In this document: positions 16,941-25,680 of the stretch, piece by piece | How positions within the stretch are numbered: the stretch's first letter is position 1 | How the letters are laid out: the number at the start of each line of letters is the position of its first letter | Origin: Microcaldota archaeon | GTDB taxonomy: Archaea > Micrarchaeota > Micrarchaeia > Micrarchaeales > Micrarchaeaceae | DNA: 64,000 nt | Reading direction: 5' to 3' | NCBI GenBank assembly: GCA_021827995.1 | Contig: JAKATK010000001.1 | Coordinates: forward strand, 1-64,000 | The notes under the pieces: generated by a model | Seen by the model: the letters and a program-made list of their open reading frames with translations, nothing else | Databases searched by the model: none | What the model was told of the DNA's origin: nothing | Position numbers and translations under genes: made by a program

Positions 16941-17299
16941 GCGCTCCGCGCACCCCAGTCCAGCCGTGGGCGCGAACCTGAGCGGCGAGAATGACTGGTG
17001 TCATGCAATAATCAACACGAAATAGAAATAGTGCCAGCGTGCATAGACGCACGCTGGCAAGGCGACCAGTTCTTTACGACCTTCTTGCAGTAGAGAACCC
17101 GATAACTATTATGGCCGGATACATTTAAAAACGTTTCCGGAACTCTGCGGCAAGGCCATACATATTTTAAATCCTTGTTTTTTCCATTTATTTGAGCTAT
17201 AGCCCAGTGGCATGCACAAAACGGAGCGCCGCTACCTGCTTGGCACAGCATAGAATAAAAGCGTTGCAGCTGCAACAAGCGTGCGCACTCGGTGAGACC
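16941..17299. other. Intergenic region radA to zinc-ribbon gene
   Basis: About 360 bp without a supported protein gene. Besides the two hairpins at 17032-17098 it holds TATA-like tracts at 17118-17128 (readable on the minus strand) and 17166-17175 (ATTTTAAATC, plus strand). The latter is too far (about 125 bp) to be a simple leaderless promoter of the downstream gene. Short open frames across it have no recognisable product. Confidence 0.5.
17032..17098 (-). ncRNA. Candidate structured small RNA (two stable hairpins)
   Basis: In the 450-bp space between radA and the zinc-ribbon gene, two hairpins stand side by side. Bases 17032-17042 pair with 17049-17059 in a perfect 11-bp stem with a 6-nt loop. 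Bases 17069-17077 pair with 17090-17098 in nine pairs including one G-U. A TATA-like element on the minus strand (17118-17128) would start transcription close to 17098, exactly where the structure begins. No open frame fits the region. I cannot assign it to a known RNA class; no clear box C/D or ACA signature is seen. The structure is direct evidence, the RNA is inference. Confidence 0.35.
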
Positions 17300-17533
17300 T
17301 TGACTTACACGTGCAAGATATGCGGGGAGGAGCTTAACGCTGAGACTTTCCACTACATAGCCTGGGGAGGCATGGCGCAGGGGCCGTCTTCGGACAAGAG
17401 CAACTACACCGAAGAGACTTTCTGCACCAACTGCTTCACTATGCTCAAGACCAGCATACTGGTCTCTATAAGCAAGGCGATTGCGGCTAGGAAGCCCCAG
17501 GGTTCCGGTGGGCAGGCCGACCCTATTTCCTGA
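17300..17533 (+). CDS. Small zinc-ribbon protein
   Basis: A 77-residue protein with a four-cysteine zinc site: CKICGEEL at the start and CTNCFTML after a 35-residue spacer that contains HYIAWGG. The TTG at 17300 is chosen because GGTGAG sits 4 bp before it and the first cysteine comes five residues later; longer in-frame extensions upstream lack family-like sequence. The tail is short and slightly basic. Its stop overlaps the MFS gene tail-to-tail by 11 bp. The role is unknown; small zinc ribbons of this type commonly bind nucleic acid or assist transcription. Confidence 0.6.
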   Translation: MTYTCKICGEELNAETFHYIAWGGMAQGPSSDKSNYTEETFCTNCFTMLKTSILVSISKAIAARKPQGSGGQADPIS

Positions 17534-18713
17534 GCGTGGGCAGCAGAGCTATAGCAGCAGCGCCGAACGCCAGCAGCACCCAGAATGTCTGGCCTATGCC
17601 AAAGCCCAGGTCCAGCAGCGCAGTCGCTACGGCCAGGCCTGCAGCTGCGCCCATTGTGGTGCCGATGCCCCATACGTGCGCGCTAATGGCAGTCATGTGC
17701 CGCTGTGGCACAACCTGGCCTATGAATCCGAGTATGACTGGGAAGCCGGTGTACGCGAAGAACGTGAACGCTGCGTAGGCCAGCATAAGGGACGCTAGGT
17801 CCTGGGTGAGCATGAACAGCACGAATATCGGCACCAGCGCTGCCGTGGTTATTGAGAACGCGTAGAGGCCTCCGCGCCTTTCCGTGATCCTGCCGAAGAT
17901 GATCTGGCCGAATATAGCAGGCAGGAAGCTCACAGTTAAGAATAAGCCCACTATCACGTTGGAGTGGAATATGCCGTTAATGTACTCGCCAATGAACGTG
18001 GTCGTGCCTACAACGAACATCGACCTGAGCAGGGTTATCCACGTGAGCGCGCTTATGAACCTCGAGTGCGTGCGCCGCGCAGTGCCGTAATCGATGTCGT
18101 CCGTAGGTTCGCTGTGGTCCCTGCTGTAGCTCTCGTGCTCGAACACCCGCAGGCCGGCATAGATCACGATGGCCAGGGCCATGACCAGCATTGCCACCAA
18201 ACCTAGCCCCAACGGTATCCCTAGCGCCACTATAGCGAAAGTTATGAGCAATGGGAAGGCGGCCCTGCCTACGCTGCCCACGGAACCGTTTATCCCCATG
18301 GCCGTGGGCGCGGCCTTGCCGTAGACGTGCCTGAGCACCGAGCTGCCTATCGGGTGATAGAAGGTCTGGCCGATGCCCAGCGCGACGAGCCCAGATACCA
18401 GCAGCGGGTATATGTAGGCGCTGAACACGAATGACGCTGCGAAGAGGACCAGAGAGGCGCCCTCAAGGGCTATGCCAAGGGCCATGTAAGCCGCGCGGTC
18501 GCTCCTGCCGACGAACGCGCCTATGCGTGGCGACGCGATCCCGTCAATGACGTTGTACGCTATGCCGAGCGCACCCAGCAGCGCCACGCTGACACCGGAC
18601 TCGTGGTAGTAAACGATCAGGAGCGCGAAGAGCAGGAAGACGCCGTCGTTCGCGAAGTGGCCTATCGATGTGAACAGCAGCGACCTGACCTTGTCAGGCA
18701 CGCGAGTGCGCAT
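17523..18713 (-). CDS. MFS transporter
   Basis: A 396-residue major facilitator superfamily permease with twelve predicted membrane helices and the central cytoplasmic loop rich in charged residues (HESYSRDHSEPTDDID). The stretch GAFVGRSDRAAYMALG between helices 2 and 3 corresponds to motif A. The end of helix 4 has TFYHPIGSS, resembling the fosmidomycin-resistance (Fsr) and related drug-efflux group. Substrate is uncertain. It lies 24 bp downstream of acdA on the same strand and may be cotranscribed. Confidence 0.85.
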   Translation of the reverse strand: MRTRVPDKVRSLLFTSIGHFANDGVFLLFALLIVYYHESGVSVALLGALGIAYNVIDGIASPRIGAFVGRSDRAAYMALGIALEGASLVLFAASFVFSAYIYPLLVSGLVALGIGQTFYHPIGSSVLRHVYGKAAPTAMGINGSVGSVGRAAFPLLITFAIVALGIPLGLGLVAMLVMALAIVIYAGLRVFEHESYSRDHSEPTDDIDYGTARRTHSRFISALTWITLLRSMFVVGTTTFIGEYINGIFHSNVIVGLFLTVSFLPAIFGQIIFGRITERRGGLYAFSITTAALVPIFVLFMLTQDLASLMLAYAAFTFFAYTGFPVILGFIGQVVPQRHMTAISAHVWGIGTTMGAAAGLAVATALLDLGFGIGQTFWVLLAFGAAAIALLPTLRK

Positions 18714-18736
18714 AAAAAAACACGCAAACGAGCGTC

Positions 18737-20179
18737 TCAGTGCTTCGACGCAACGGCCGCCGCCTCCGCCTCGGCGCGCACGCGCTCCCTGTACCTAGCA
18801 TAGCGTACAAGCGCAGCTATGGAGCGCGCCGCCGCGGATGCCGAACGGTAAACCGGTATGCCCGAGCTCTCCATCACGGCCGCGTGCGACCTTGTGTAAG
18901 AGCCGCCGACGCTCACAACGACCATCGGCTTCTCCCTTCTGGCGCCGAAATTCATGATGCTCTCGACCACCTTCTCGTCAGCGCCAGGGGTCTGGAAGAG
19001 CACTATGACAATAAGCGCATCGACCGTCGGCTCGCCGCCGACCGCATCGAGCGCGTCCTCGAACCTCTGCGCATCGGCGTCGCCACCGATGTCCAGCGGC
19101 AAGGCTATGTTCACCGTGCCTGGCATTGCGCCCCTCAGCCTTCGCCTTGCCTTTGCGGATAGGCGCGCAAGCTCAAGCCCGTTGTGATATAGCGCGTCGG
19201 TGGCCAGTATGCCGTGGCCGCCACCGTTCGTTATCACCGCGACCCTGCTGCCGGTCGCCAGCGGTTGGGTATCGAATATCTTCGCGAAGTCGAGCAGCTC
19301 ATCGGTGTCGTTGGCCCTGACGAAGCCGTACTGCCTGAAGACCGCATCGTAGGCTTCGTCGCTGCCTGCAAGCGCAGCAGTGTGCGACCTGGCTGCGGCT
19401 GCGCCCGCCTGCGTTGTGCCGGCCTTCAGCACCACCACCGGTTTCATGGAGGTCACCTCTCTAGCAACGTCTATGAAGGCCCTGCCGCGCTTCACGCCCT
19501 CTACGTACAGCACTATGACCTGCGTGTGCACATCGTGCATGAGGTACCTGAGTATATCTGTCTCATCGATTGTTGCTGCGTTGCCGTAGGATATGAACCG
19601 CGACAGGCCGAAGCCAGCGCCGCTTATAAGGTCTAGCGTAGTGCTGCCCACGGAGCCGCTCTGCGACACGAAGCTCACGCCACCCACCTTCGGCCTGTCT
19701 ATCTTGAACGTCGGCAGGAACAGCGTGTCGTTCCTCGCCCTAACGTCCATGACGCCCAGGCAATTCGGTCCTATCATCGGCATGCCGTACCTTTTCGCCA
19801 CTTCAACTATGCTGGCCTGGAGCTCGGTGGCGCCGACCTCGGCGAAGCCCCCGCTCACCACAACCACTCCGCGCACGTGCGCCCTGCCGCACTCGTCCAA
19901 CACATCAGGAACCGAATCAGCTGGCACCGCTATTACCGCGAGATCTATGTCCTCGCCTATGTCGAGTACGCTCCTGTACGCGCGGTATCCCATGATTGTG
20001 CTGCCTGCATTCAGGTTAACCGGGTAGATCCTGCCACTGAACCCTACATCAATGTAGTTCAGCATGATCGCGTGCCCTACCTTGCCCGGCTTGTCGGTCG
20101 CGCCTATTACCGCAACGCTACCAGGACCGAATATAGGGTCGAGGTCGACGTAGCCCTTCTCAATCTCTGCGTGATCCAT
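18737..20179 (-). CDS. acdA: ADP-forming acetyl-CoA synthetase, alpha subunit
   Basis: The alpha subunit of the archaeal enzyme that converts acetyl-CoA (or another acyl-CoA), ADP and phosphate to acid, CoA and ATP. The N-terminal CoA-binding domain opens GSVAVIGATDKPGKVGHA. The middle domain holds the phosphorylated histidine in AAARSHTAALAGSDEAY near residue 255, and a third ligase-CoA domain follows. ATG 20179 is chosen as it starts 4 bp after the acdB stop; a TTG 12 bp upstream would overlap acdB. With acdB it forms an operon. This gives substrate-level ATP from fermentation of amino acids or sugars. Confidence 0.94.
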   Translation of the reverse strand: MDHAEIEKGYVDLDPIFGPGSVAVIGATDKPGKVGHAIMLNYIDVGFSGRIYPVNLNAGSTIMGYRAYRSVLDIGEDIDLAVIAVPADSVPDVLDECGRAHVRGVVVVSGGFAEVGATELQASIVEVAKRYGMPMIGPNCLGVMDVRARNDTLFLPTFKIDRPKVGGVSFVSQSGSVGSTTLDLISGAGFGLSRFISYGNAATIDETDILRYLMHDVHTQVIVLYVEGVKRGRAFIDVAREVTSMKPVVVLKAGTTQAGAAAARSHTAALAGSDEAYDAVFRQYGFVRANDTDELLDFAKIFDTQPLATGSRVAVITNGGGHGILATDALYHNGLELARLSAKARRRLRGAMPGTVNIALPLDIGGDADAQRFEDALDAVGGEPTVDALIVIVLFQTPGADEKVVESIMNFGARREKPMVVVSVGGSYTRSHAAVMESSGIPVYRSASAAARSIAALVRYARYRERVRAEAEAAAVASKH

Positions 20180-20183
20180 GCGA

Positions 20184-20849
20184 CTACCCAAATAACCTCA
20201 CGTCGACGACGTCATACGAGTCATCGTGCAGTATGACAGGGTTCAGGTCAAGTTCTGTCAGCGCGCTCTCTACGAACATGTGCGAGACAGATACTATGAG
20301 CCCGGACAGCATTGCCCGCTGCCTGTCGCTGTGCGCCACAATCCTGCCTGACCTAAGCTGGTCTATCATCGATTCGGCGTCGTAATCCGATATGGGGCAC
20401 ACCCTGAGCGCGAAGTCGCGGAACGCTTCAACGTATATGCCGCCCAGACCGATTAGCACCATCTTGCCGAACTGCGGGTCCGTGTTGCCGCCAAGTATGA
20501 TCTCTATACCGGGCTTGGACATCCTCTGCGCCAGCATCCTGTACGGCCTGTATCGTGCGGCCCTTTTCGCCACTAAACCAAAAGCCTTCGTTATGTCTCT
20601 GCCAGTCAGGCCGAGCGCGACTAGGCCGAGCCTGCTCTTGTGGGGCGCCCTTGGAGTTATCACCTTGAGCGCTATCGGTTCTCCGGCAGAGAACTCCACG
20701 GCCTCTTCCGCACTGCCCACGTACTTGCTTGGTGAGGTCCTTATCCCGTACCTTGAGAGCAGAGCCTCAGCATCCTTGTAATCGACTAGGCCGGCTATCG
20801 CATCACCAGCACCCAGACGCTGCCCTGCCCTGCAGTTCCAGGCCGCCAA
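20184..20849 (-). CDS. acdB: ADP-forming acetyl-CoA synthetase, beta subunit (ATP-grasp)
   Basis: The ATP-grasp beta subunit of about 221 residues, pairing with AcdA. Visible family elements are GEPIALKVITPRAPHKSRLGLV (nucleotide-binding lysine and the swinging-loop region), MSKPGIEIILGGNTDPQFGKMVLIGLGG, and the C-terminal LTELDLNPVIL. The start is a TTG at 20849, 29 bp after the rio1 stop. A TATA-like TTCATAAACTTATG lies close upstream, so the message may be leaderless. Gene order acdB then acdA, with a 4-bp gap, supports stoichiometric production. Confidence 0.93.
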   Translation of the reverse strand: MAAWNCRAGQRLGAGDAIAGLVDYKDAEALLSRYGIRTSPSKYVGSAEEAVEFSAGEPIALKVITPRAPHKSRLGLVALGLTGRDITKAFGLVAKRAARYRPYRMLAQRMSKPGIEIILGGNTDPQFGKMVLIGLGGIYVEAFRDFALRVCPISDYDAESMIDQLRSGRIVAHSDRQRAMLSGLIVSVSHMFVESALTELDLNPVILHDDSYDVVDVRLFG

Positions 20850-20877
20850 GTTTGTTTCTCCGCATAAGTTTATGAAC

Positions 20878-21672
20878 CTAAGCCGATTCGGCTGTCACGA
20901 ACGACAGCGCATCTGCCAGGTCCCTCTCGCAGCCATACTCCTTCCTGAAGTAATCGAGCATGTTGCGCACGTCGCGGCCAAGGAACTCGCTCGCCCTGGG
21001 GTGCTTGACCGATACGGCCTGTCCTAGGTCTATCAGATAGTGCCTGCCGTTGCTGACTAGCACGTTGTACTCGCTCAAGTCCGCGTGCACGAGCTGAGCG
21101 CGGTAGAGCAGCCTGACGCTGCGCATTATGTCATCGAGCATCATGTCTGGTTCTTCCAGCCTCACACGGTTGAGCGTAGGTGCTGCGGTGCCATACTCGT
21201 CCCCTATGAACTCCATGGCAAGTATGCTGCCGTGGGCCATGAGCGGTCTGGGCACGCTGACTCCGTGCTCTGACGCGACCCTCAGGTTGCCGAACTCCTT
21301 CATGCACCACACCCTGACCACCTCAGTCTTGCTCTTGCCCAGGCCGTGGAACCTCGGGTCGCCAAGTATGTAGTCCTGCATGTTGAGGAAGAGCGAGGTC
21401 TCTACCCTGAAGAACTTGAGGATCACGAAGGGCGCCCCGCCCGGCACCCCATGGCCGGAGTCCGCCACGTACACGTCAGCCTCCTTCCCGCTCGCTATCT
21501 TGAACTCGAGCTTCGACACTATGCCCTTGTTGAAGAACTTGCTCAGGTAGCCCATGCTCCTCGTGTCGAGCACTCCCTCCTCTATCTTGAGCTGCTCCTT
21601 TATCGCGTGCTTCTCCCTGCTCGGCTCCTTGCGCCTGCTCACTCGCCTAGACATGCAGCCACGTGCCAGCAT
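20878..21672 (-). CDS. rio1: RIO1-type serine protein kinase
   Basis: An atypical kinase for small-subunit ribosome maturation. In about 264 residues it has the glycine-poor nucleotide loop SGKEADVYVAD, the catalytic loop LVHADLSEYNVLV with the Asp/Asn pair, and the metal-binding LIDLGQAV in place of DFG, all typical for RIO1. The N-terminus is rich in Arg/Lys (SRRVSRRKEPSREKH). ATG 21672 or ATG 21654 could be the start. acdB follows on the same strand after 29 bp. Confidence 0.93.
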   Translation of the reverse strand: MLARGCMSRRVSRRKEPSREKHAIKEQLKIEEGVLDTRSMGYLSKFFNKGIVSKLEFKIASGKEADVYVADSGHGVPGGAPFVILKFFRVETSLFLNMQDYILGDPRFHGLGKSKTEVVRVWCMKEFGNLRVASEHGVSVPRPLMAHGSILAMEFIGDEYGTAAPTLNRVRLEEPDMMLDDIMRSVRLLYRAQLVHADLSEYNVLVSNGRHYLIDLGQAVSVKHPRASEFLGRDVRNMLDYFRKEYGCERDLADALSFVTAESA

Positions 21673-21784
21673 TAATCGCCTGGCACATTCTTAAGCATGC
21701 AGCCATGGTGCGTACAGGCGCGCCGGCCTCTCTGGGGTTAGCTTTTAATTGCTTAGCGCACAATATACCTCGCTGCTGGTTTTG

Positions 21785-22936
21785 ATGATTCCAAACATAT
21801 ACCAGTCCGAGCGGTACAAGCTACTAATAGTCGTGCCGCTGGCGCTCCTGGCCATAGGGCTCGTATTCATACCGCACATACAGCTGGACACATCGCTGCG
21901 CGGCGGCGTCTCGCTGCAGATACCTACCAACACTACGCTCACGCCTGTGCAGATAACATCGATGATAAACGCTAGGATACCAGGTGCGCAGACTGAGGTC
22001 GTCAAGTCTGCTTCCGGCCTCACGATAACTCTGGCAGCTAACTCGAGCGTAACAGCAGCGCGCGGCCAAGATGCAGCGTTATACTCTGCGTACAGCAACT
22101 ACTCGAACGATACCCTGCGCATGGCGATATACCAGAGCGAGCTCAAGCTCAACGCATCGAACACCACGGCGCAGGGCCTGCTCACCGCAGCCAGATTCAA
22201 CCAGAGCCTCTACGCCCACCAGATCAACGCGTCGTTCGCGGCCATATCTGCAGACCTCACGCCGTTCAACCTGGTACCGAACAGCTCGCTCAACCTGAGC
22301 AGCCCAGCTGGCATGGTCACCCAATCTACGGCGTACCTGACGCAGGCTGCATCGTCCTACGAGAGATTCGTACTGGCGCAGGTCGGCGCGGTCATACCGT
22401 TCACGACCTACTCATACCAGGAGATAACGCCATCGCAGGCCTCCTCATTCCTCAGCTCCATGATCGATATCATAATAGCGGCGTTCGTCCTGGTCGCCAT
22501 ATCGGTTTTCTTCATATTCAGGACGCCTCTGCCATCGTTCACCGTCGTGTTCGGGGCAGCCAACGACATACTGATAGCACTGGGCGCCATGGGCGCCTTC
22601 GGCATACCGCTTGGCACTGCATCAATCGGCGGCCTCCTGATGCTGATCGGTTACTCGATAGACACAGACATACTGTCATCTATAAGGATACTCAAGCGTG
22701 GCGAGTCCACGCCGCAGGAGCGCGCCTTCTCCACGATGAAGACCGGCGTGACCATGACCTCATCAGCGATAATATCGTTCGCGATACTGTTCGTCATATC
22801 GTACATAGCGTTCATACCGACGTACTATGAGATAGCTGGCGTGGTGCTCGTAGGCCTGATAGCCGACGTATTCACCACATGGTTCGGCAACACTCCTATA
22901 ATACTCTGGTACAAACTACGAAAGGGGGTGCACTGA
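21785..22936 (+). CDS. secF: Protein-export membrane protein SecF
   Basis: SecF partner of SecD, an RND-type membrane pair that aids Sec-dependent export. One N-terminal helix is followed by a long extracytoplasmic domain (about residues 30-215) and five C-terminal helices. GYSIDTDILSSIRILKRG matches the archaeal SecF motif, and LRGGVSLQI follows the first helix. ATG 21785 is chosen because the TM helix begins 10 residues later; earlier in-frame starts add only a short hydrophilic piece. The stop overlaps the secD start in TGATG. The gene order secF-secD is the usual archaeal one. Confidence 0.92.
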   Translation: MIPNIYQSERYKLLIVVPLALLAIGLVFIPHIQLDTSLRGGVSLQIPTNTTLTPVQITSMINARIPGAQTEVVKSASGLTITLAANSSVTAARGQDAALYSAYSNYSNDTLRMAIYQSELKLNASNTTAQGLLTAARFNQSLYAHQINASFAAISADLTPFNLVPNSSLNLSSPAGMVTQSTAYLTQAASSYERFVLAQVGAVIPFTTYSYQEITPSQASSFLSSMIDIIIAAFVLVAISVFFIFRTPLPSFTVVFGAANDILIALGAMGAFGIPLGTASIGGLLMLIGYSIDTDILSSIRILKRGESTPQERAFSTMKTGVTMTSSAIISFAILFVISYIAFIPTYYEIAGVVLVGLIADVFTTWFGNTPIILWYKLRKGVH

Positions 22937-24519
22937 TGGGCGCAGCAGACTACCTTAAGGACAGCCGCATACTTGTGCTTATAGTGATAGCCGTGGCGCT
23001 GCTCGCGCTCGATGCGACATACGGGCTGCACCTCGGCATAGAGTTCGCCGGCGGCACCCAGATACCTGTCACCCTCGAGCATTCCGTGAACTCCACCACG
23101 CTCGAATCCATAATAAGCGACCTAGAGCAGAGGCTGTCGACATTCGGCCTGTCACAGGTCACTGTGGAGGGCCTTGGCTCGTCCTCAGTGCTGGTCACGA
23201 TCCCAACGCTCTCGAGCTCCGATATAAACAGGACCATTGGCATAATAGAGAGCCAGGGTTCGTTCATCGGCGTGGTCAACGGCACCGAGGCCCTGAACGG
23301 CAGCGGCATACTAAAGCAGAGCATAGGCACGCCTCCGCCCATACAAGCATCGGGCACGGTCGAGTGGCAGGTCTCGTTCTTCATAACGCAGGCCGCGGCC
23401 GCCAACTTCGCTAGGGCCGCTTTCGGCCAGGCGGACAGGCCGCTGTTCATGTTCCTCGACAGGCCATCCAACGCGATAATAATAGCGAACGAGTCCCTCC
23501 TGGCGAACACGACCGATGGCGTCTCGCAGGCGACCGCGCTTCCGCTTCTGCAGCGCGCGCTCCAGCTCGGCAGCAGGACCATACCTGTGCTGACCTACTC
23601 GAACACCAGCTCAAGCACATCTAGCGTGCTAGACTTCCTCGGTGCAAACCCGGGCAGGTACAGCACCATAATAACCAGCAACGGTATCGGCGCCGGAATA
23701 CTGTCGTACGCGCGCGAACACAACTACACCGTGCGCCTAGAGAACGCGCACAACATGACCCCTACGTACGAGCCTGCACAACTGGGGTCGACTAACCAGA
23801 GCTGGGTGACCTCCTGGCCTGCGGTCGGCCTTCTCTCTGCGCCTGTGCTGCAGCCCTCGACGACGACTGGCAACATAAGCACCAGCTATGAGATAACCGG
23901 CCAGGTGCCGTTCGGCGTGCCGCCTGCGCAGATGCTGCCATACGCGCAGAACCAGACGAAGACGATAGCGAGCATACTCAGCGGCGGAGCTCTGCCCGTG
24001 GCGCTCACAGCAGGTACGCCTTATTCAGTGCCGCCAACTCTCGGCTCGCACTTCCTGTACATAAGCGGCATAGCCGGCATCATAGCCGTGCTCTTCGTGT
24101 CGGCATTCATAGTCTTAAGGTACAGGCACGCCTTCCTGGTAGTGCCGATACTGCTAACCACGCTCATGGAGCTCTTCATCATAGTGTCGATAATAGGGCT
24201 CATCGGCACGATAGACCTGGCTGCAGTTGCAGGCATGATAGCGGTGGTCGGTACCGGCGTCGATGCCCAGATAATAATAACCGACGAGATACTAGCCAAG
24301 CATGGCGTGCAGACATCTGCACGGCAGCTCCTCGGCAGCGCCTTCTACATAATATGGGCTGACGCTGCCCTGCTGGTGATAGCGATGCTGCCGCTCTTCT
24401 TCTCGACCTCGCTTGTCGACGTCATAGGGTTCTCGGAATCGACCATAATAGGCGCTCTGCTCGGCGTACTGGTGACCAGGCCGGCGTACGGCGCTATAGT
24501 CAGCAGGCACTACAAGTAA
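22936..24519 (+). CDS. secD: Protein-export membrane protein SecD
   Basis: The larger partner (527 residues) of SecF. One N-terminal helix, the LGIEFAGGTQI element, a long extracytoplasmic P1-like domain with SQGSFIGVVNG, then five helices with GTGVDAQIIITDEIL, the archaeal SecD signature carrying the conserved Asp. The ATG overlaps the secF stop, and GGGGGTG lies just upstream, so the two proteins are translationally coupled. The periplasmic domain is rich in Ser, Thr and Asn with several sequons. nmd3 follows after 15 bp. Confidence 0.93.
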   Translation: MGAADYLKDSRILVLIVIAVALLALDATYGLHLGIEFAGGTQIPVTLEHSVNSTTLESIISDLEQRLSTFGLSQVTVEGLGSSSVLVTIPTLSSSDINRTIGIIESQGSFIGVVNGTEALNGSGILKQSIGTPPPIQASGTVEWQVSFFITQAAAANFARAAFGQADRPLFMFLDRPSNAIIIANESLLANTTDGVSQATALPLLQRALQLGSRTIPVLTYSNTSSSTSSVLDFLGANPGRYSTIITSNGIGAGILSYAREHNYTVRLENAHNMTPTYEPAQLGSTNQSWVTSWPAVGLLSAPVLQPSTTTGNISTSYEITGQVPFGVPPAQMLPYAQNQTKTIASILSGGALPVALTAGTPYSVPPTLGSHFLYISGIAGIIAVLFVSAFIVLRYRHAFLVVPILLTTLMELFIIVSIIGLIGTIDLAAVAGMIAVVGTGVDAQIIITDEILAKHGVQTSARQLLGSAFYIIWADAALLVIAMLPLFFSTSLVDVIGFSESTIIGALLGVLVTRPAYGAIVSRHYK

Positions 24520-24534
24520 ACCAATGATGATACA

Positions 24535-25173
24535 ATGTTAAGGCACTGCCCGACTTGCGGTAGATCCAGCAAGGACGTGCGCTTCATAGCGGACTTCTGC
24601 GAGTCCTGCGTGGCTGGCCGGCTGAGCGGCTCGGTACCAGGGTACGCGGACCTGCTATCGTGCAGGGGCTGCGGCAGGCTCAAGACGCGCTCTGGTTTTG
24701 CGAAACCAGATGCGTCGTCGATCGCGGGCGTAATAGCCGCGCAGATGCGCGGCAAGTTCTCGGTCAGGGTGCTGCGCGTGGACCGCGACACCGCAATCGT
24801 TGAGTTCTCCACAGCCGTCGACGACTGCCCGGTGAGCTTCACAAGGAGCATCGAGCTCAGGCGCGCGCACGAGACGTGCACGGATTGCTTCAGGAGGAGC
24901 TCCGGCTATTACGAGGCCGTCGTGCAGCTGCGCGGGGACCCGGACTCTGTGAGGCGCACCCTCACCGGCTTGACCAGGTACGTCGAGAAGAACGACGCTT
25001 TCGTGTCAAAGGTCGAGACGCTGCCCTACGGGGTAGACGCGTACACGAGCGACAAACTGGTCACTGCGGCTTACCTATCGAGCAGGGGCATCAAGGCGGG
25101 CAGGTCGTACACCCTGTACGGCATGCGCCACGGCAAGCGCCTCTACAGGAACATCTATTCGGTAAGGCTCTGA
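24535..25173 (+). CDS. nmd3: NMD3-like ribosomal export/assembly protein (short form)
   Basis: An archaeal NMD3 relative, linked to the large ribosomal subunit. The zinc-binding N-terminus shows CPTCG, FCESC, CRGCG and CTDCF pairs. The segment RSSGYYEAVVQLRGD is diagnostic of the family. At 212 residues it keeps the N-terminal zinc region and one further domain, and is shorter than many archaeal NMD3 proteins. The final YTLYGMRHGKRLYRNIYSVRL appears to be a natural end. It abuts the convergent prepilin gene with no gap. Confidence 0.85.
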   Translation: MLRHCPTCGRSSKDVRFIADFCESCVAGRLSGSVPGYADLLSCRGCGRLKTRSGFAKPDASSIAGVIAAQMRGKFSVRVLRVDRDTAIVEFSTAVDDCPVSFTRSIELRRAHETCTDCFRRSSGYYEAVVQLRGDPDSVRRTLTGLTRYVEKNDAFVSKVETLPYGVDAYTSDKLVTAAYLSSRGIKAGRSYTLYGMRHGKRLYRNIYSVRL

Positions 25174-25680
25174 CTACGCCGCCCTTGAGATGTACACGCA
25201 GGACACGGCCGCGTTGCTTGGGCATGAATCCTGCGCGCTCACGTTTATGAGGTACGAGCCTGTCGAAGCTATCCCCTCAAGGTAACCGCTCACGTTCACC
25301 GGCGTGTATGCGGTTACGTAATCAAGGCCGGCGTCGGTGCTCACCACGAACGTTATGACGTGGCCGACGGTGTTGTTCGCAGTGCCGACAGTGACGTTCC
25401 TCACGTTGGGCGGCACCTGTATGAGCACCAGGAACCTGGCCGGCGGTCCCTGTGAGCCGACCTGCGTGGCTATCGTGGCCAGCTTGGTCGCCGCGCTCTG
25501 GGCCTCTGTCACAGACAGGGTGGAGGTCGAGGACGCTATCTGCAGGAACGCGAGGAAGACCACCGGCAGTAGTATTACAAGACCGAACGATAGCGTTATC
25601 AGGAGCTCCATGCTCGACTGCCCACGAGCCCTGGCGCTACTCGTCGATACCGGTGGGCGTGAGCTTCCTAACACTGACAA
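25174..25680 (-). CDS. Prepilin-like protein with class III signal peptide
   Basis: A 168-residue secreted protein whose N-terminus carries an archaeal class III signal: a basic stretch RARGQSSMELLI followed by a 22-residue hydrophobic helix. Processing would fall just before the QSSM segment, as in archaeal type IV pilins and related adhesins. The rest is rich in Ser/Thr/Val, with sequons NVT, NTT and NVS and one cysteine pair (C near 153 and C near 161). Start is TTG 25680 or GTG 25674, lying inside the end of the CBS gene (44-bp overlap). No pilus assembly ATPase is nearby, so the export route is unknown. Confidence 0.7.
   Translation of the reverse strand: MSVLGSSRPPVSTSSARARGQSSMELLITLSFGLVILLPVVFLAFLQIASSTSTLSVTEAQSAATKLATIATQVGSQGPPARFLVLIQVPPNVRNVTVGTANNTVGHVITFVVSTDAGLDYVTAYTPVNVSGYLEGIASTGSYLINVSAQDSCPSNAAVSCVYISRAA

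Noticed and set aside
17012-17353. 113-codon minus-strand frame across the radA to zinc-ribbon gap
   Set aside because: Composition is not protein-like, it overlaps the strong hairpins and the zinc-ribbon gene antisense, and no recognisable motif occurs.
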